Source of the DNA: Verrucomicrobiota bacterium
Lineage (GTDB): Bacteria > Verrucomicrobiota > Verrucomicrobiia > Chthoniobacterales > UBA6821
Direction of reading: 5' to 3'
Assembly (NCBI GenBank): GCA_016871655.1
Contig: VHCR01000075.1
Location: 1 to 7,055, forward strand
DNA: 7,055 bases
This document shows, one piece after another, positions 1-6,590 of the stretch. Made by a program: the position numbers and the translations under genes. The notes under the pieces are model-generated. The model was not told where the DNA came from. It worked only from the letters and a program-made list of their open reading frames with translations, and did no database searches. The stretch's first letter is position 1; each line of letters opens with the position of its first letter.

Positions 1-688
1 GAAACGATCGAGTCAATTTTTCTATGTACTGACAAGACCCGCCAGTAACAGTGCGCCATGGATGATGAGTATTACGTCCTAGAAAGCCATGGTTATGCCA
101 AAATCGGAGCAGGCTATGTGCTGGAAATTCCTTGATTTTCTCTGGTGGGCTTGACCAAACAGCTGCTGCCATCGGAGAGAGATACCAATTAAAAAAATCC
201 TCACCATAGCCGCATTTCAAGACGTAGTCGTTGAGCGAGAGGTCTTGGTATTTGGGATTAATCAACTCTGCAACGCCCTCGTGATGAAAGCGGGTGATCT
301 GTGTCAGCATCTTCCAGTAGCGAGGACGGAAAAGATTTTGACGTTGAACAAAGAGAAGATCGAGGCTTGTGCCGTTGTATTCTAAATTATCACCTCGATG
401 CTGGACGCTGAATGACATCATTGTTGGCTCAGTGACCACCTCTAACTCCTGAAATAATCTAGTTAAGAGGGGGTAGGTGACTTCATTGTAAACCATGAAG
501 CCTGTATCAATGGGTATCGGACTTGCTGAATAAGAATTTTTTTCTTCGTCAACAAAAACAGTATGTGAATGGCCACCAATACGATCCTCTTTTTCAAAAA
601 GAGTAACTTTTCCGTGACGTGATAAAAAATAGGCAGCTGCTAAACCAGAAATTCCCGTTCCAATAACCGCGATGTGAGGAGAATTCAT
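1..688 (-). CDS. FAD-dependent amine-oxidase-like protein (COG2907 type), partial
   Basis: Open reading frame from ATG at 688 to the left edge, about 229 residues without a stop; the C-terminus lies outside the window. The N-terminus is a Rossmann FAD-binding fold: GTGISG (residues 10-15), the acidic residue after strand beta-2 in LFEKEDRIGGH (E32), and the GG pair (38-39) typical of amine-oxidase and phytoene-desaturase-like flavoproteins. Further on, MAAAVWSSP and the PWRTVTGG stretch near residues 211-218 are characteristic, as I recall them, of the COG2907 'NAD/FAD-binding protein' group. Members of that group often sit beside DUF1365 and cyclopropane-fatty-acid-synthase-like methyltransferase genes and are thought to act on membrane fatty acids; the exact reaction here is not known. 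The start overlaps the desaturase stop in an ATGA, so the two are probably co-transcribed and translationally coupled. No Shine-Dalgarno is seen. Family assignment is firm, substrate is inference. Confidence 0.9.
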   Translation of the reverse strand, partial: MNSPHIAVIGTGISGLAAAYFLSRHGKVTLFEKEDRIGGHSHTVFVDEEKNSYSASPIPIDTGFMVYNEVTYPLLTRLFQELEVVTEPTMMSFSVQHRGDNLEYNGTSLDLLFVQRQNLFRPRYWKMLTQITRFHHEGVAELINPKYQDLSLNDYVLKCGYGEDFFNWYLSPMAAAVWSSPPEKIKEFPAHSLLRFWHNHGFLGRNTHHPWRTVTGGSCQYIEKLTRSF

Positions 689-1662
689 GAGTTTGCAGGG
701 TTTTGTTTTTTTGGTGTAGCAGCTTCTTTTAACACAGATAGAGGAACAGGCTTAAGATCCCAAATAATCCCACACCATGATAAAAATTTTAAACAATAGT
801 AAGTAATATCAATTTCCCACCAATGAAATCCTTGTCTCGTTGCATGTGGATAACGATGATGGTTATTATGCCAGCCTTCACCAAGTGTGATGAGGCTAAG
901 CCACCAATTATTACGGCTGTCATCGTGAGTCTCATAAGTGCGATTTCCCCAGACATGAGCTAGTGAGTTGATGAAAAGAGTTCCGTGCAGCAGCAAGGTC
1001 GTGCTGATAAAAAAGGTCCAGACAAAAAATTGCCACATTGTTACGTGGAGAGAAGGGAACTTTTTTTCAAGAGTGGCGCCAATGGCAAGCATGATCAAAC
1101 CGTACAAAATGGGAATAGTTTTATCATAGCGATTTAAAAAAACTAATTCAGGATATCGACTCAAATCACGGACCTTGTGATAGGGAGTGAAAAAGTTTTT
1201 CATTGAGGTAAGCCAACCGATGTGAGACCAAAAGAAACCTTTTCGCGAAGGCGAGTGCATGTCCTGTTCATCATCAGCATGGTGATGATGATGGCGATGA
1301 GTGGCAGCCCACCACAACGGGCCTCTCTGCATTGAACTATTCCCTAAAATCGCAAATAGAAACTGAGCAGCTCGCGATGTTTTAAACGTTCTATGTGAAA
1401 AGTAGCGATGATAGAATCCGGTAATTGCAAACATTCTAATTAAGTAAAAGAGCAAGGCTGCGCCTAGCGAGATGGGACTCACTCCAACCCAGAAGACAGC
1501 AAAGCATCCTCCGTGTAAGAATAAAAAAGGAAGAGTTCGCTGCCAATCAATCCGCTCTGGCAGAGTTAAAGGATCAGGAAGATTGTTGCGCTTGAAATCA
1601 GCATCGAACAATTGAGCGATTACATGAATCGGTTGATGTCGAAAATTTGACTTTTTTTTCAT
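685..1662 (-). CDS. Membrane fatty-acid (acyl-CoA/acyl-lipid) delta-9-type desaturase
   Basis: A 325-residue protein of the stearoyl-CoA-desaturase-like di-iron family, which inserts a double bond into a membrane-bound acyl chain using oxygen and an electron donor. All three histidine boxes are present: HRYFSH (85-90), HRHHH (122-126, within a run of five His at 124-128) and HNNHH (265-269); the extra NSLAH ligand motif is at 232-236. Hydrophobic segments around 45-80, 183-197 and 209-232 fit the usual pairs of membrane helices with the His boxes on the cytoplasmic side. Length is normal for bacterial members and nothing is missing. The stop TGA overlaps the ATG of the downstream flavoprotein gene, which implies one operon. 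No ribosome binding site is recognisable before ATG 1662. A poor -35/-10 pair (TTGCAG, TACAAA, 17-base gap) lies 30-60 bases upstream but is too weak to call. Confidence 0.95.
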   Translation of the reverse strand: MKKKSNFRHQPIHVIAQLFDADFKRNNLPDPLTLPERIDWQRTLPFLFLHGGCFAVFWVGVSPISLGAALLFYLIRMFAITGFYHRYFSHRTFKTSRAAQFLFAILGNSSMQRGPLWWAATHRHHHHHADDEQDMHSPSRKGFFWSHIGWLTSMKNFFTPYHKVRDLSRYPELVFLNRYDKTIPILYGLIMLAIGATLEKKFPSLHVTMWQFFVWTFFISTTLLLHGTLFINSLAHVWGNRTYETHDDSRNNWWLSLITLGEGWHNNHHRYPHATRQGFHWWEIDITYYCLKFLSWCGIIWDLKPVPLSVLKEAATPKKQNPANS

Positions 1663-1733
1663 CAGTGGGAAAAATCTTATTTTGATTTGTAGTGAGTGGA
1701 TAATACTGCTGCAAAAAGCAATTCTATTTCCAA

Positions 1734-1850
1734 CTATCTCCAGAAAGAAGAGAAATCATCATCTTCTTCTCGAGAAAGTTGAGCAATATTTTTTCTGTCA
1801 GCTTTTTTGAGGACAAGATTTTGAAAATCAAAAGGGCCCTCAAAAGGTGG
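1734..1850 (-). pseudogene. Possible 3' remnant of a minus-strand gene cut by the RAYT element
   Basis: On the minus strand a frame ending in TAG at 1734-1736 reads out of the left repeat end of the transposase element and encodes a plausible charged protein tail, including FDFQNLVLKKADRKNIAQ and an acidic EEDDDFSSFW end. Codon use, mostly ending in T or A, resembles neighbouring genes. The only ATG in this frame lies inside the element's repeat, so as an intact gene it would be spurious. A reasonable reading is that this is the C-terminus of a gene that once preceded the desaturase and lost its 5' part on insertion or rearrangement. The missing part is not found on the other side of the element, where a different gene ends with its own stop. 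The rest of 1663-1733 shows no gene. No family recognised; low confidence. Confidence 0.25.
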
Positions 1851-1851
1851 C

Positions 1852-1902
1852 AAAAGGGGTCGGTCCGACAGAAAAGGGGTCGAAAAGGGGTCGGTCCGAC
1901 AG
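1852..1902 (+). repeat. Tandem REP-like units at the left end of the RAYT element
   Basis: Two identical 20-bp units, AAAAGGGGTCGGTCCGACAG, at 1852-1871 and 1883-1902 are separated by an 11-bp partial unit, AAAAGGGGTCG, at 1872-1882. Each full unit contains the odd palindrome GTCGG-T-CCGAC (1859-1869 and 1890-1900). Only the inner copy continues into the 49-bp terminal repeat. The right end has a single copy. Confidence 0.85.
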
Positions 1903-1933
1903 TTTATTACAAAAGGTGCCACTCTATTTCATT
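1885..1933 (+). repeat. Left terminal inverted repeat of the RAYT element
   Basis: 49 bp beginning AAGGGGTCGGTCC and ending CACTCTATTTCATT. It matches the reverse complement of 3031-3079 at 45 of 49 positions, with no gaps; differences fall at repeat positions 14, 31, 33 and 41. The middle, CAGTTTATTACAAAA, is invariant between the two ends. Confidence 0.9.
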
Positions 1934-2036
1934 TATAGAACATCCTTGCAACGATCTTTTATTTATGATTATTTCGAGATGAAAAATAAAATAAAATAAG
2001 CTTAAAAAGTAGCAAGTTGTTTGATAGTTCAATGTG

Positions 2037-2987
2037 ATGCCAAGACAACTACGTATTGAATATGAAGGTGCGATTTATCACGTTATGAATCGCGGAGATC
2101 ACGGAGAGAACATTTTTTTTGATGATCATGATCGAGAAACGTTTTTAAAAATATTAGGAGCAGCTTGTGTGAAAGCAGATTGGCAAGTTCATGCCTTTTG
2201 TCTCATGAAAAATCATTTTCATCTGGTATTAGAAACCCCAAAGCCAACCTTAGTTGCTGGAATGAAGTGGTTGATGGGAGTCTATACACAGAGATTTAAT
2301 ATACGGCATCAAAAGCATGGTCATCTTTTTGCGGGGCGCTACAAATCACTCATTGTTGATGGGTCAGAGAGTTATTACTTAAGAAAAGTTTGTGATTATG
2401 TACATCTTAATCCAGCAAAAGCTGGACTTATTGGCAAAGGAGAGTTTTTAGAGGATTATCGGTGGAGTAGTTTTAGGGGTTATCTTCAACCACCATGTCA
2501 CCGTTTCCCATGGTTACGAGTTGATCGCTTGCTGGGAGAATATGGAATCCAAGAAGATAATGCCGTAGGACGTCGAAAACTTTCTCGATTGATGAATCAG
2601 CGCTGCCATGAAAATGAAAAGCTAGATGACCTTACCGATCAATTTATTGGTCGCAATTGGAAGTTAGGGACAAAAGACTTTTTAGAGCGTCTTCAGGAAA
2701 AAATAATTGCTTTGCCAAAAAAAGAAAATCACATTTCTGCGGAATGTAATGAAACTGTGAAAGAATTGGGGAGACGTTTAATTCGTGAAAAATTAAAAGA
2801 ATTAAAAATAAAACCAACCATTTTAAAATCTCTTCCTCTCACGCACCCAGCCAAAATTAAGATAGCAGCATTTCTTCGTGAGCAAACAACATTGCCAATA
2901 AAATGGATTGCCCATGAAATCAATGCCGGCAACCCGCGTACATTAGCTGTCGCATTGTATAGAAATAAAAAAGCATTATTAAATTAA
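2037..2987 (+). CDS. REP-associated tyrosine transposase (RAYT, IS200/Y1 HUH family)
   Basis: 316-residue transposase of the Y1 HUH superfamily, which nicks and joins single-stranded DNA at hairpin-bearing sites. The N-terminus, PRQLRIEYEGAIYHVMNRG, is the family signature. The metal-binding HUH motif is HFH at residues 60-62 in CLMKNHFHLVLETP, and the likely nucleophile is the tyrosine of DYVHLNPAKAG (about residue 121). HGHLFAGRYKS and YRWSSF are further conserved blocks of this family. The roughly 150-residue C-terminal extension, ending TTLPIKWIAHEI and a basic tail, looks like an added DNA-binding region and recalls long RAYT variants common in PVC bacteria. ATG 2037 is preferred over GTG 2034 because family members start M-P-R. 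No frameshift or missing catalytic residue, so it could be active. No Shine-Dalgarno precedes it. Confidence 0.93.
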   Translation: MPRQLRIEYEGAIYHVMNRGDHGENIFFDDHDRETFLKILGAACVKADWQVHAFCLMKNHFHLVLETPKPTLVAGMKWLMGVYTQRFNIRHQKHGHLFAGRYKSLIVDGSESYYLRKVCDYVHLNPAKAGLIGKGEFLEDYRWSSFRGYLQPPCHRFPWLRVDRLLGEYGIQEDNAVGRRKLSRLMNQRCHENEKLDDLTDQFIGRNWKLGTKDFLERLQEKIIALPKKENHISAECNETVKELGRRLIREKLKELKIKPTILKSLPLTHPAKIKIAAFLREQTTLPIKWIAHEINAGNPRTLAVALYRNKKALLN

Positions 2988-2990
2988 AAA

Positions 2991-3031
2991 TATTCCGACC
3001 AATGAGTCTAAGCTAGGTGACTGTCGGAATA
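2991..3031 (-). terminator. Bulged hairpin after the transposase gene; terminator-like on the minus strand
   Basis: TATTCCGAC (2991-2999) pairs with GTCGGAATA (3023-3031). After a five-base bulge (3000-3004), AGTC (3005-3008) pairs with GACT (3019-3022) round a 10-base loop. Read on the minus strand the stem is followed at once by TTTTTAATTT, the layout of an intrinsic terminator, so it could stop transcripts coming from the typA side before they run antisense through the transposase gene. On the plus strand no T-run follows. It shares ACTGTCGGA with the element's terminal repeat, so it may instead be a transposase recognition hairpin. Confidence 0.4.
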
Positions 3032-3079
3032 ATGAAATGGAGTGGCGCTTTTTGTAATAAACTGTAGGACCGACCCCTT
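3031..3079 (-). repeat. Right terminal inverted repeat of the RAYT element
   Basis: 49 bp, inverted relative to 1885-1933, 45/49 identical. Its palindrome reads GTAGGACCGAC (3064-3074) where the left copies read GTCGGACCGAC on the same strand sense; the change breaks one pair of the palindrome and creates a GTAG tetranucleotide, the kind of motif bound beside the hairpin by characterised RAYT proteins. Confidence 0.9.
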
Positions 3080-3108
3080 GGCCGTATTTTTAAAACGGAT
3101 TTTAAAAT

Positions 3109-3848
3109 TTACTGATTGGAATCATCCGCAGCGGAGTCAGAGGAGGTGTTCTCTGCGGCTGGCGCTGCTGTGTCAGTTGTTGTGTCAGTTGTTGTGTCAG
3201 TTGTTGTGTCAGCGGGTGCTGGATCAGCAACAATTTTAATAGGAACATGAACGATGGTAGTAGCTTTTTTCTCCGGAACCCATGTATAACTCCATCCTTC
3301 ATGGTGAGCAGGAGTTATTTTTGTATAAGAAAAATCAAGAGTCACTTCTCCTGGACCTTTTACCTCGAAATCTGGCTCTCTGGCAGTTGAATGTTCTTTG
3401 TCCTTTGCAAGAATGGAGCTATCCATGGCATCTGCATTGATGCAGTGAAAATCTAAGTCAGCATTAGGTCCGGAGTAGGAAAAAACATTTGGATTGTATC
3501 CATGGAATAAATAGTACGAGTAAGAATGCTTAAAAGGGTGCATTGCACAAACTTGAAGGTATTTTGTTGGACTTAGAGGTACAACAACAGAGTTTGCTGT
3601 GTACTCGGTATCTTCCTGTGATGCTACGGCAGGGGCAATGACTTCGATAGTAGCAAAGCTATAATCAAGAGAATAACTCCCGCTCCATTTTCCTGTGTTT
3701 TTATCAAATGTCCACGTGGAGCATGTAGGATGAGAGAGGGAGGCTTTTGGCTGATTAGGATCAACTATTCAGGAGTGGCTTGTGCAAAGAGAGGCCGAAC
3801 AATAGTGAGCAATAACGCTATTGCAAAGAGGGAGAAATATTTTTTCAT
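3109..3848 (-). pseudogene. Secreted protein of unknown function, frameshifted after the signal peptide
   Basis: ATG at 3848 opens a clear signal peptide: MKKYFSLFAIALLL, then a hydrophobic run and a likely cleavage site after FAQA. This frame stops at TAG 3765-3767 after 27 codons. From about 3768 the -1 frame is open for 219 residues to 3109 and continues as a plausible exported domain: VDPNQPKASLSHPTC, then WTFDKNTGKWSGSYSLDYSF, three cysteines, and many aromatic residues. The tail is a low-complexity segment with TTTD repeats and an acidic Ser/Asp/Asn end. A one-base deletion (or two-base insertion), real or from sequencing, explains the break; no slippery heptamer is seen, so programmed shifting is unlikely. 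It lies 47 bases downstream of yebC on the same strand. I do not recognise the family; role is probably periplasmic or extracellular. Confidence 0.75.
3171..3212 (-). repeat. 12-bp tandem repeat coding for TTTD units
   Basis: Three and a half exact copies of TGTCAGTTGTTG (plus-strand sense) at 3171-3182, 3183-3194, 3195-3206 and 3207-3212. In the secreted-protein frame each unit encodes a four-residue Thr-Thr-Thr-Asp-type module. The unit length is a multiple of three, so copy-number change alters tail length without breaking the frame. Confidence 0.9.
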
Positions 3849-3895
3849 ACAAAAAAAGATAACTCAAAAGTTTGAAGTATCAAGAAAAGGTAATT

Positions 3896-4627
3896 CTACT
3901 TGACTGCCGTCCAGACGCGGTGGACGTCATCATGTTCTTCGAGTGTTTGCAAAAAAGCATGCACCTCGCTCATTTGCTCATCACTCAATGTTGGAAAATT
4001 TTTAGCGACGTAGCCGATTTCGCTGGTTACGACGGTCCAACCATTTCCGGAGAGCCATTGTGAGACAGCGTGTGTCGTTGTGCGATCGGTGATGAAGCGA
4101 GCGCCGAGAGTCTCTGCAGGAATGTCGTCGTTCTGTTCGTGAGAGAGGGGCTCCACTTCATTGGCACCAGCTTCGATGGCCGCCTCTTCCGGATCAGCTT
4201 GCAGATTGGGTGTGTAAGCCTCAACGAGACCGACATGATCAAAAAGAAATTTGTTGCTTCCCGGAGCTCCGAGTTGTCCTTGACGAAAAAGAACACGAAT
4301 TTCTGGTGCTGTCCGATTATTATTATCCGTGAAAACTTCCGCAATTAGCGGCACTTTGTGAGGAGCATACCCTTCAAACAAAATATGCTCGAGAGAGGTT
4401 TTTTCTCCTCCGGTGCCAGAGCCTTTGGCAATGGCGCGTTCGATCACATCGCGCGAGACGCTCTCCTTTTTTGCTTTTTCAATCGCCGTTGCAAGGCGGC
4501 TATTGCTCGCAGGATCAGCGCCCCCTTGACGTGCAGAAATCGTGATTTCGCGAACAAATTTACCAGTTGCTTTCGATTTTTTGAGAGAGGAGACCTCTCG
4601 TTTTGCTAAGAGCCATTGGCGTCCCAT
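3896..4627 (-). CDS. yebC: YebC/PmpR/TACO1 family protein
   Basis: 243 residues, normal family length. Conserved blocks run in order: REITISARQGGADPASNSRL (26-45), IEKAKKESVSRDVIERAIAKG (49-69), FEGYAPHKVPLIAE (84-97), TDNNNRTAPEIR (100-111) and GQLGAPGSNKFLFD (117-130). The N-terminus starts MGRQWLLAKRE rather than the commoner MAGHSKWAN, placing it in an MGR-type subgroup. The family was long annotated as transcriptional regulators; more recent work links YebC and mitochondrial TACO1 to translation through proline-rich stretches on the ribosome. The start is well defined: an in-frame TAA (4634-4636) lies just upstream. It follows typA by 93 bases on the same strand, pairing two translation-related factors. 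No Shine-Dalgarno before the ATG. Confidence 0.95.
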   Translation of the reverse strand: MGRQWLLAKREVSSLKKSKATGKFVREITISARQGGADPASNSRLATAIEKAKKESVSRDVIERAIAKGSGTGGEKTSLEHILFEGYAPHKVPLIAEVFTDNNNRTAPEIRVLFRQGQLGAPGSNKFLFDHVGLVEAYTPNLQADPEEAAIEAGANEVEPLSHEQNDDIPAETLGARFITDRTTTHAVSQWLSGNGWTVVTSEIGYVAKNFPTLSDEQMSEVHAFLQTLEEHDDVHRVWTAVK

Positions 4628-4701
4628 GATTTTTTATGAGGTTGATGATGCTGCTAAAAGAGATTAAATTTCGGTTGGAGCATTACTCTTCACTCTTACG
4701 A

Positions 4702-4717
4702 CGTTGCCTTCGCAACG
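4702..4717 (-). other. GAAG-loop hairpin immediately after the typA stop codon
   Basis: Perfect 6-bp stem CGTTGC/GCAACG closing a four-base loop (CTTC on the plus strand, GAAG in the typA transcript), directly behind tandem TAG TAG stops. No T-run follows on the minus strand, so it is not a standard intrinsic terminator; mRNA 3'-end protection or a REP-like site are alternatives. The rest of the 93-base typA-yebC gap shows nothing clear. Confidence 0.5.
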
Positions 4718-4720
4718 CTA

Positions 4721-6541
4721 CTACGCCGTCGGCGTCGCACTCGCACGCTTCCGTGCGGTCGCATCGAGAATCTTTTTGCGCAGACGAATGCTTACTGGTG
4801 TTACCTCGACGTATTCATCATTAGCGATGTACTCGAGAGAGCGCTCCAGACTCATTTTGAGTGGTGGTGTTAAAGAAATTCCTTTTCCATCACCGGTGCT
4901 TCGCATGTTCGTCAATTTTTTGGCCTTGCAAGGATTGACTGGCATGTCATCAGGACGAGCATTTTCGCCGATGATCATTCCGACATAAATTTCTTCTTGA
5001 GGTCCAACGAAAAGGCGGCCGCGTTCTTGAATCGTATCAAGCGCGTAAGCCATGCTGGTTCCATTTTCCATCGAAATCAAAACGCCGTTATTGCGCGTTG
5101 GGATCTCACCTTTGTAGGGAGCATATTCTTTGAAAAGATGAGACATGATGCCGTGACCTTTAGTCGCATTGACCAAGTCAGTTTCAAATCCAATGAGGCC
5201 ACGCGTTGGAACAACAGCATCAACAGTGACGCTGTTGGCTTGGTGATCCATGTTGATGATCTCCGCTTTGCGTCCGGCAAGGCTCTGAAGGATGGTTCCC
5301 AGATCATCCTTGGGCACATCAACATAAACACTCTCCATCGGTTCGAGGAGATTACCTTGCTCATCACGTTGGAAAATAACTTCAGGGCGTGAAACAAGGA
5401 GTTCAAAGCCTTCGCGTCGCATTTGCTCCACGATGATCGCAATTTGCATTTCACCACGAGCCTTGATTTGGAAATGACCGGCGGTATCGGTGTCATTGAC
5501 TTCAATGGAAACATTCGTCCGCGTTTCCCGAACGAGGCGTTCGCTGACTTGGCGTGCGGTGAGGAGTTTTCCTTCACGACCGGCGAGTGGTCCGTCATTG
5601 ATACAAATTTTCATCGTGATCGTCGGAGGATCAATGTCAACGAAGGTGAGGGCAGGGCGCTCTTCATTGTCGGTCAAGGTTTCTCCAATAAAAACATCTT
5701 CAAATCCCGTTAATCCAACAATGTCGCCAGCAGAGGCTTCTTGAATTTCAACTTTAGCGAGACCGCGATGACCGAAAAGAGCTGTAACATTTTTCTTTTC
5801 GCGCTTGCCGTCTTTGTGGATGCAAACAACCGAGCTACCAACTTTGACCGTGCCGCTGATAATGCGGCCATAAGCGATACGACCAAGGTAGTCGCTATAA
5901 TCAAGGTTCGAAACGAGCATTTGAAAATAATCGACATCCGACTTTGGAGGAGGAGGAATGTGCTTCACGATCGCTTCATAGAGCGGTTCCATCGTGCTGC
6001 TCTCTTGATCAACTTCATTTTTGGCGAAGCCTTGTTTCGCGCTGGCGTAGACGACAGGGAAGTCGAGCTGCTGATCATTCGCTCCAAGTTCTAAGAAAAG
6101 TTCAAAGACCATGTCGAGAACTTTGTGTGGACGAGCATTCTCTCGATCGATTTTATTGATGACGACGATCGGCTTCGCGCCGTTAGCAAGGGCTTTCTTT
6201 AAAACGAATTTTGTTTGCGCCTGAGGGCCATCATGTGCATCCACGACGAGGAGCACGCCATCAACCATTTTCATGATCCGCTCGACCTCGCCACCAAAGT
6301 CGGCGTGGCCCGGAGTGTCAACGATGTTGACATGATATTCTTTCCAATCAAAAGCAGCATTTTTAGCTTTGATCGTGATTCCTTTTTCACGCTCGAGATC
6401 CATCGAGTCCATGATGCGCTCTTCGGAAGCCTTGGCTTCATTGGCGCGGAAGGTTCCAGCTTGCTTGAGCAGCTGATCAACGAGAGTGGTCTTGCCATGA
6501 TCAACGTGAGCAATGATGGCGATGTTACGAATGTTTTCCAT
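4721..6541 (-). CDS. typA: Translational GTPase TypA/BipA
   Basis: 606 residues, full length for TypA/BipA, a ribosome-binding GTPase related to EF-G and LepA with roles in ribosome assembly and in growth under cold or stress. GTPase motifs: G1 AHVDHGKT (11-18), G2 REKGITI (51-57), G3 DTPGHADF (75-82), G4 NKID (129-132), G5 SAK (167-169). Domain II (about 205-300), the EF-G-like domains III and V, and the TypA-specific C-terminal region with [39 protein letters not shown] and the final [11 protein letters not shown] are all present. The start at 6541 is fixed by an in-frame TAA at 6545-6547. A tetraproline lies at residues 196-199. The gene ends in tandem TAG codons. A 38-nt palindrome and a candidate promoter lie upstream; yebC follows on the same strand. 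Confidence 0.97.
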   Translation of the reverse strand: MENIRNIAIIAHVDHGKTTLVDQLLKQAGTFRANEAKASEERIMDSMDLEREKGITIKAKNAAFDWKEYHVNIVDTPGHADFGGEVERIMKMVDGVLLVVDAHDGPQAQTKFVLKKALANGAKPIVVINKIDRENARPHKVLDMVFELFLELGANDQQLDFPVVYASAKQGFAKNEVDQESSTMEPLYEAIVKHIPPPPKSDVDYFQMLVSNLDYSDYLGRIAYGRIISGTVKVGSSVVCIHKDGKREKKNVTALFGHRGLAKVEIQEASAGDIVGLTGFEDVFIGETLTDNEERPALTFVDIDPPTITMKICINDGPLAGREGKLLTARQVSERLVRETRTNVSIEVNDTDTAGHFQIKARGEMQIAIIVEQMRREGFELLVSRPEVIFQRDEQGNLLEPMESVYVDVPKDDLGTILQSLAGRKAEIINMDHQANSVTVDAVVPTRGLIGFETDLVNATKGHGIMSHLFKEYAPYKGEIPTRNNGVLISMENGTSMAYALDTIQERGRLFVGPQEEIYVGMIIGENARPDDMPVNPCKAKKLTNMRSTGDGKGISLTPPLKMSLERSLEYIANDEYVEVTPVSIRLRKKILDATARKRASATPTA

Positions 6542-6550
6542 AAATTAAGC

Positions 6551-6588
6551 AATTGTTCATCTTCTTCTGACGAAGAAAATGAACAATT
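6551..6588. promoter_or_regulatory. 38-nt near-perfect palindrome in the typA leader
   Basis: AATTGTTCAT (6551-6560) is the exact reverse complement of ATGAACAATT (6579-6588); after a single C/A mismatch, TTCTTC (6562-6567) pairs with GAAGAA (6572-6577) round a TGAC loop. That makes 16 pairs with one mismatch. Its inner edge is nine bases from the typA start, so in the mRNA it would sit close to the ribosome landing site. It could be an RNA hairpin, a dimeric-protein operator or a small mobile palindrome. No T-run follows on either strand. Confidence 0.6.
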
Positions 6589-6590
6589 AC

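Larger units (their letters stand above)
1852..3079 (+). mobile_element. RAYT element: REP-type transposase gene with 49-bp inverted ends
   Basis: A plus-strand IS200-like HUH transposase gene is enclosed by two long inverted repeats (1885-1933 and 3031-3079), with additional tandem copies of the terminal unit on the left out to 1852. Each end carries a short GTCGG-T-CCGAC-type palindrome, as expected for REP sequences mobilised by RAYT proteins. No target duplication is apparent, and none is expected for this family because insertion is by single-strand cleavage. The element separates the typA-yebC-secreted protein gene block from the desaturase pair. Limits are set from the repeat boundaries; the exact cleavage sites cannot be read from a single copy. 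Confidence 0.75.

Noticed and set aside
1734..1922. 62-residue minus-strand ORF starting MAPFVINCRTDP
   Set aside because: Its start and first half are the translated terminal repeat of the RAYT element; the same peptide start appears at the other end. Only the distal part is kept as a possible remnant.
3171..3212. Short regular repeat that might suggest CRISPR
   Set aside because: Units are 12 bp, contiguous and without spacers, and they encode an in-frame protein repeat.
3042..3239. 65-residue plus-strand ORF starting MALFVINCRTDP with CQLL repeats
   Set aside because: Starts in the right terminal repeat and then reads antisense through the TTTD repeat of the secreted-protein gene; spurious.
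3760..3775. Programmed -1 frameshift in the secreted-protein gene
   Set aside because: No slippery heptamer at the frame change and no evident downstream pseudoknot; a simple indel is more likely.
4997..5713. Several 90-130-residue plus-strand ORFs
   Set aside because: All lie antisense within typA, whose frame is full length and highly conserved; they are shadows.
6525..6560. 11-residue minus-strand upstream ORF overlapping the typA start
   Set aside because: ATG lies in the palindrome arm and no ribosome site precedes it; a leader peptide is possible but nothing beyond position supports it.
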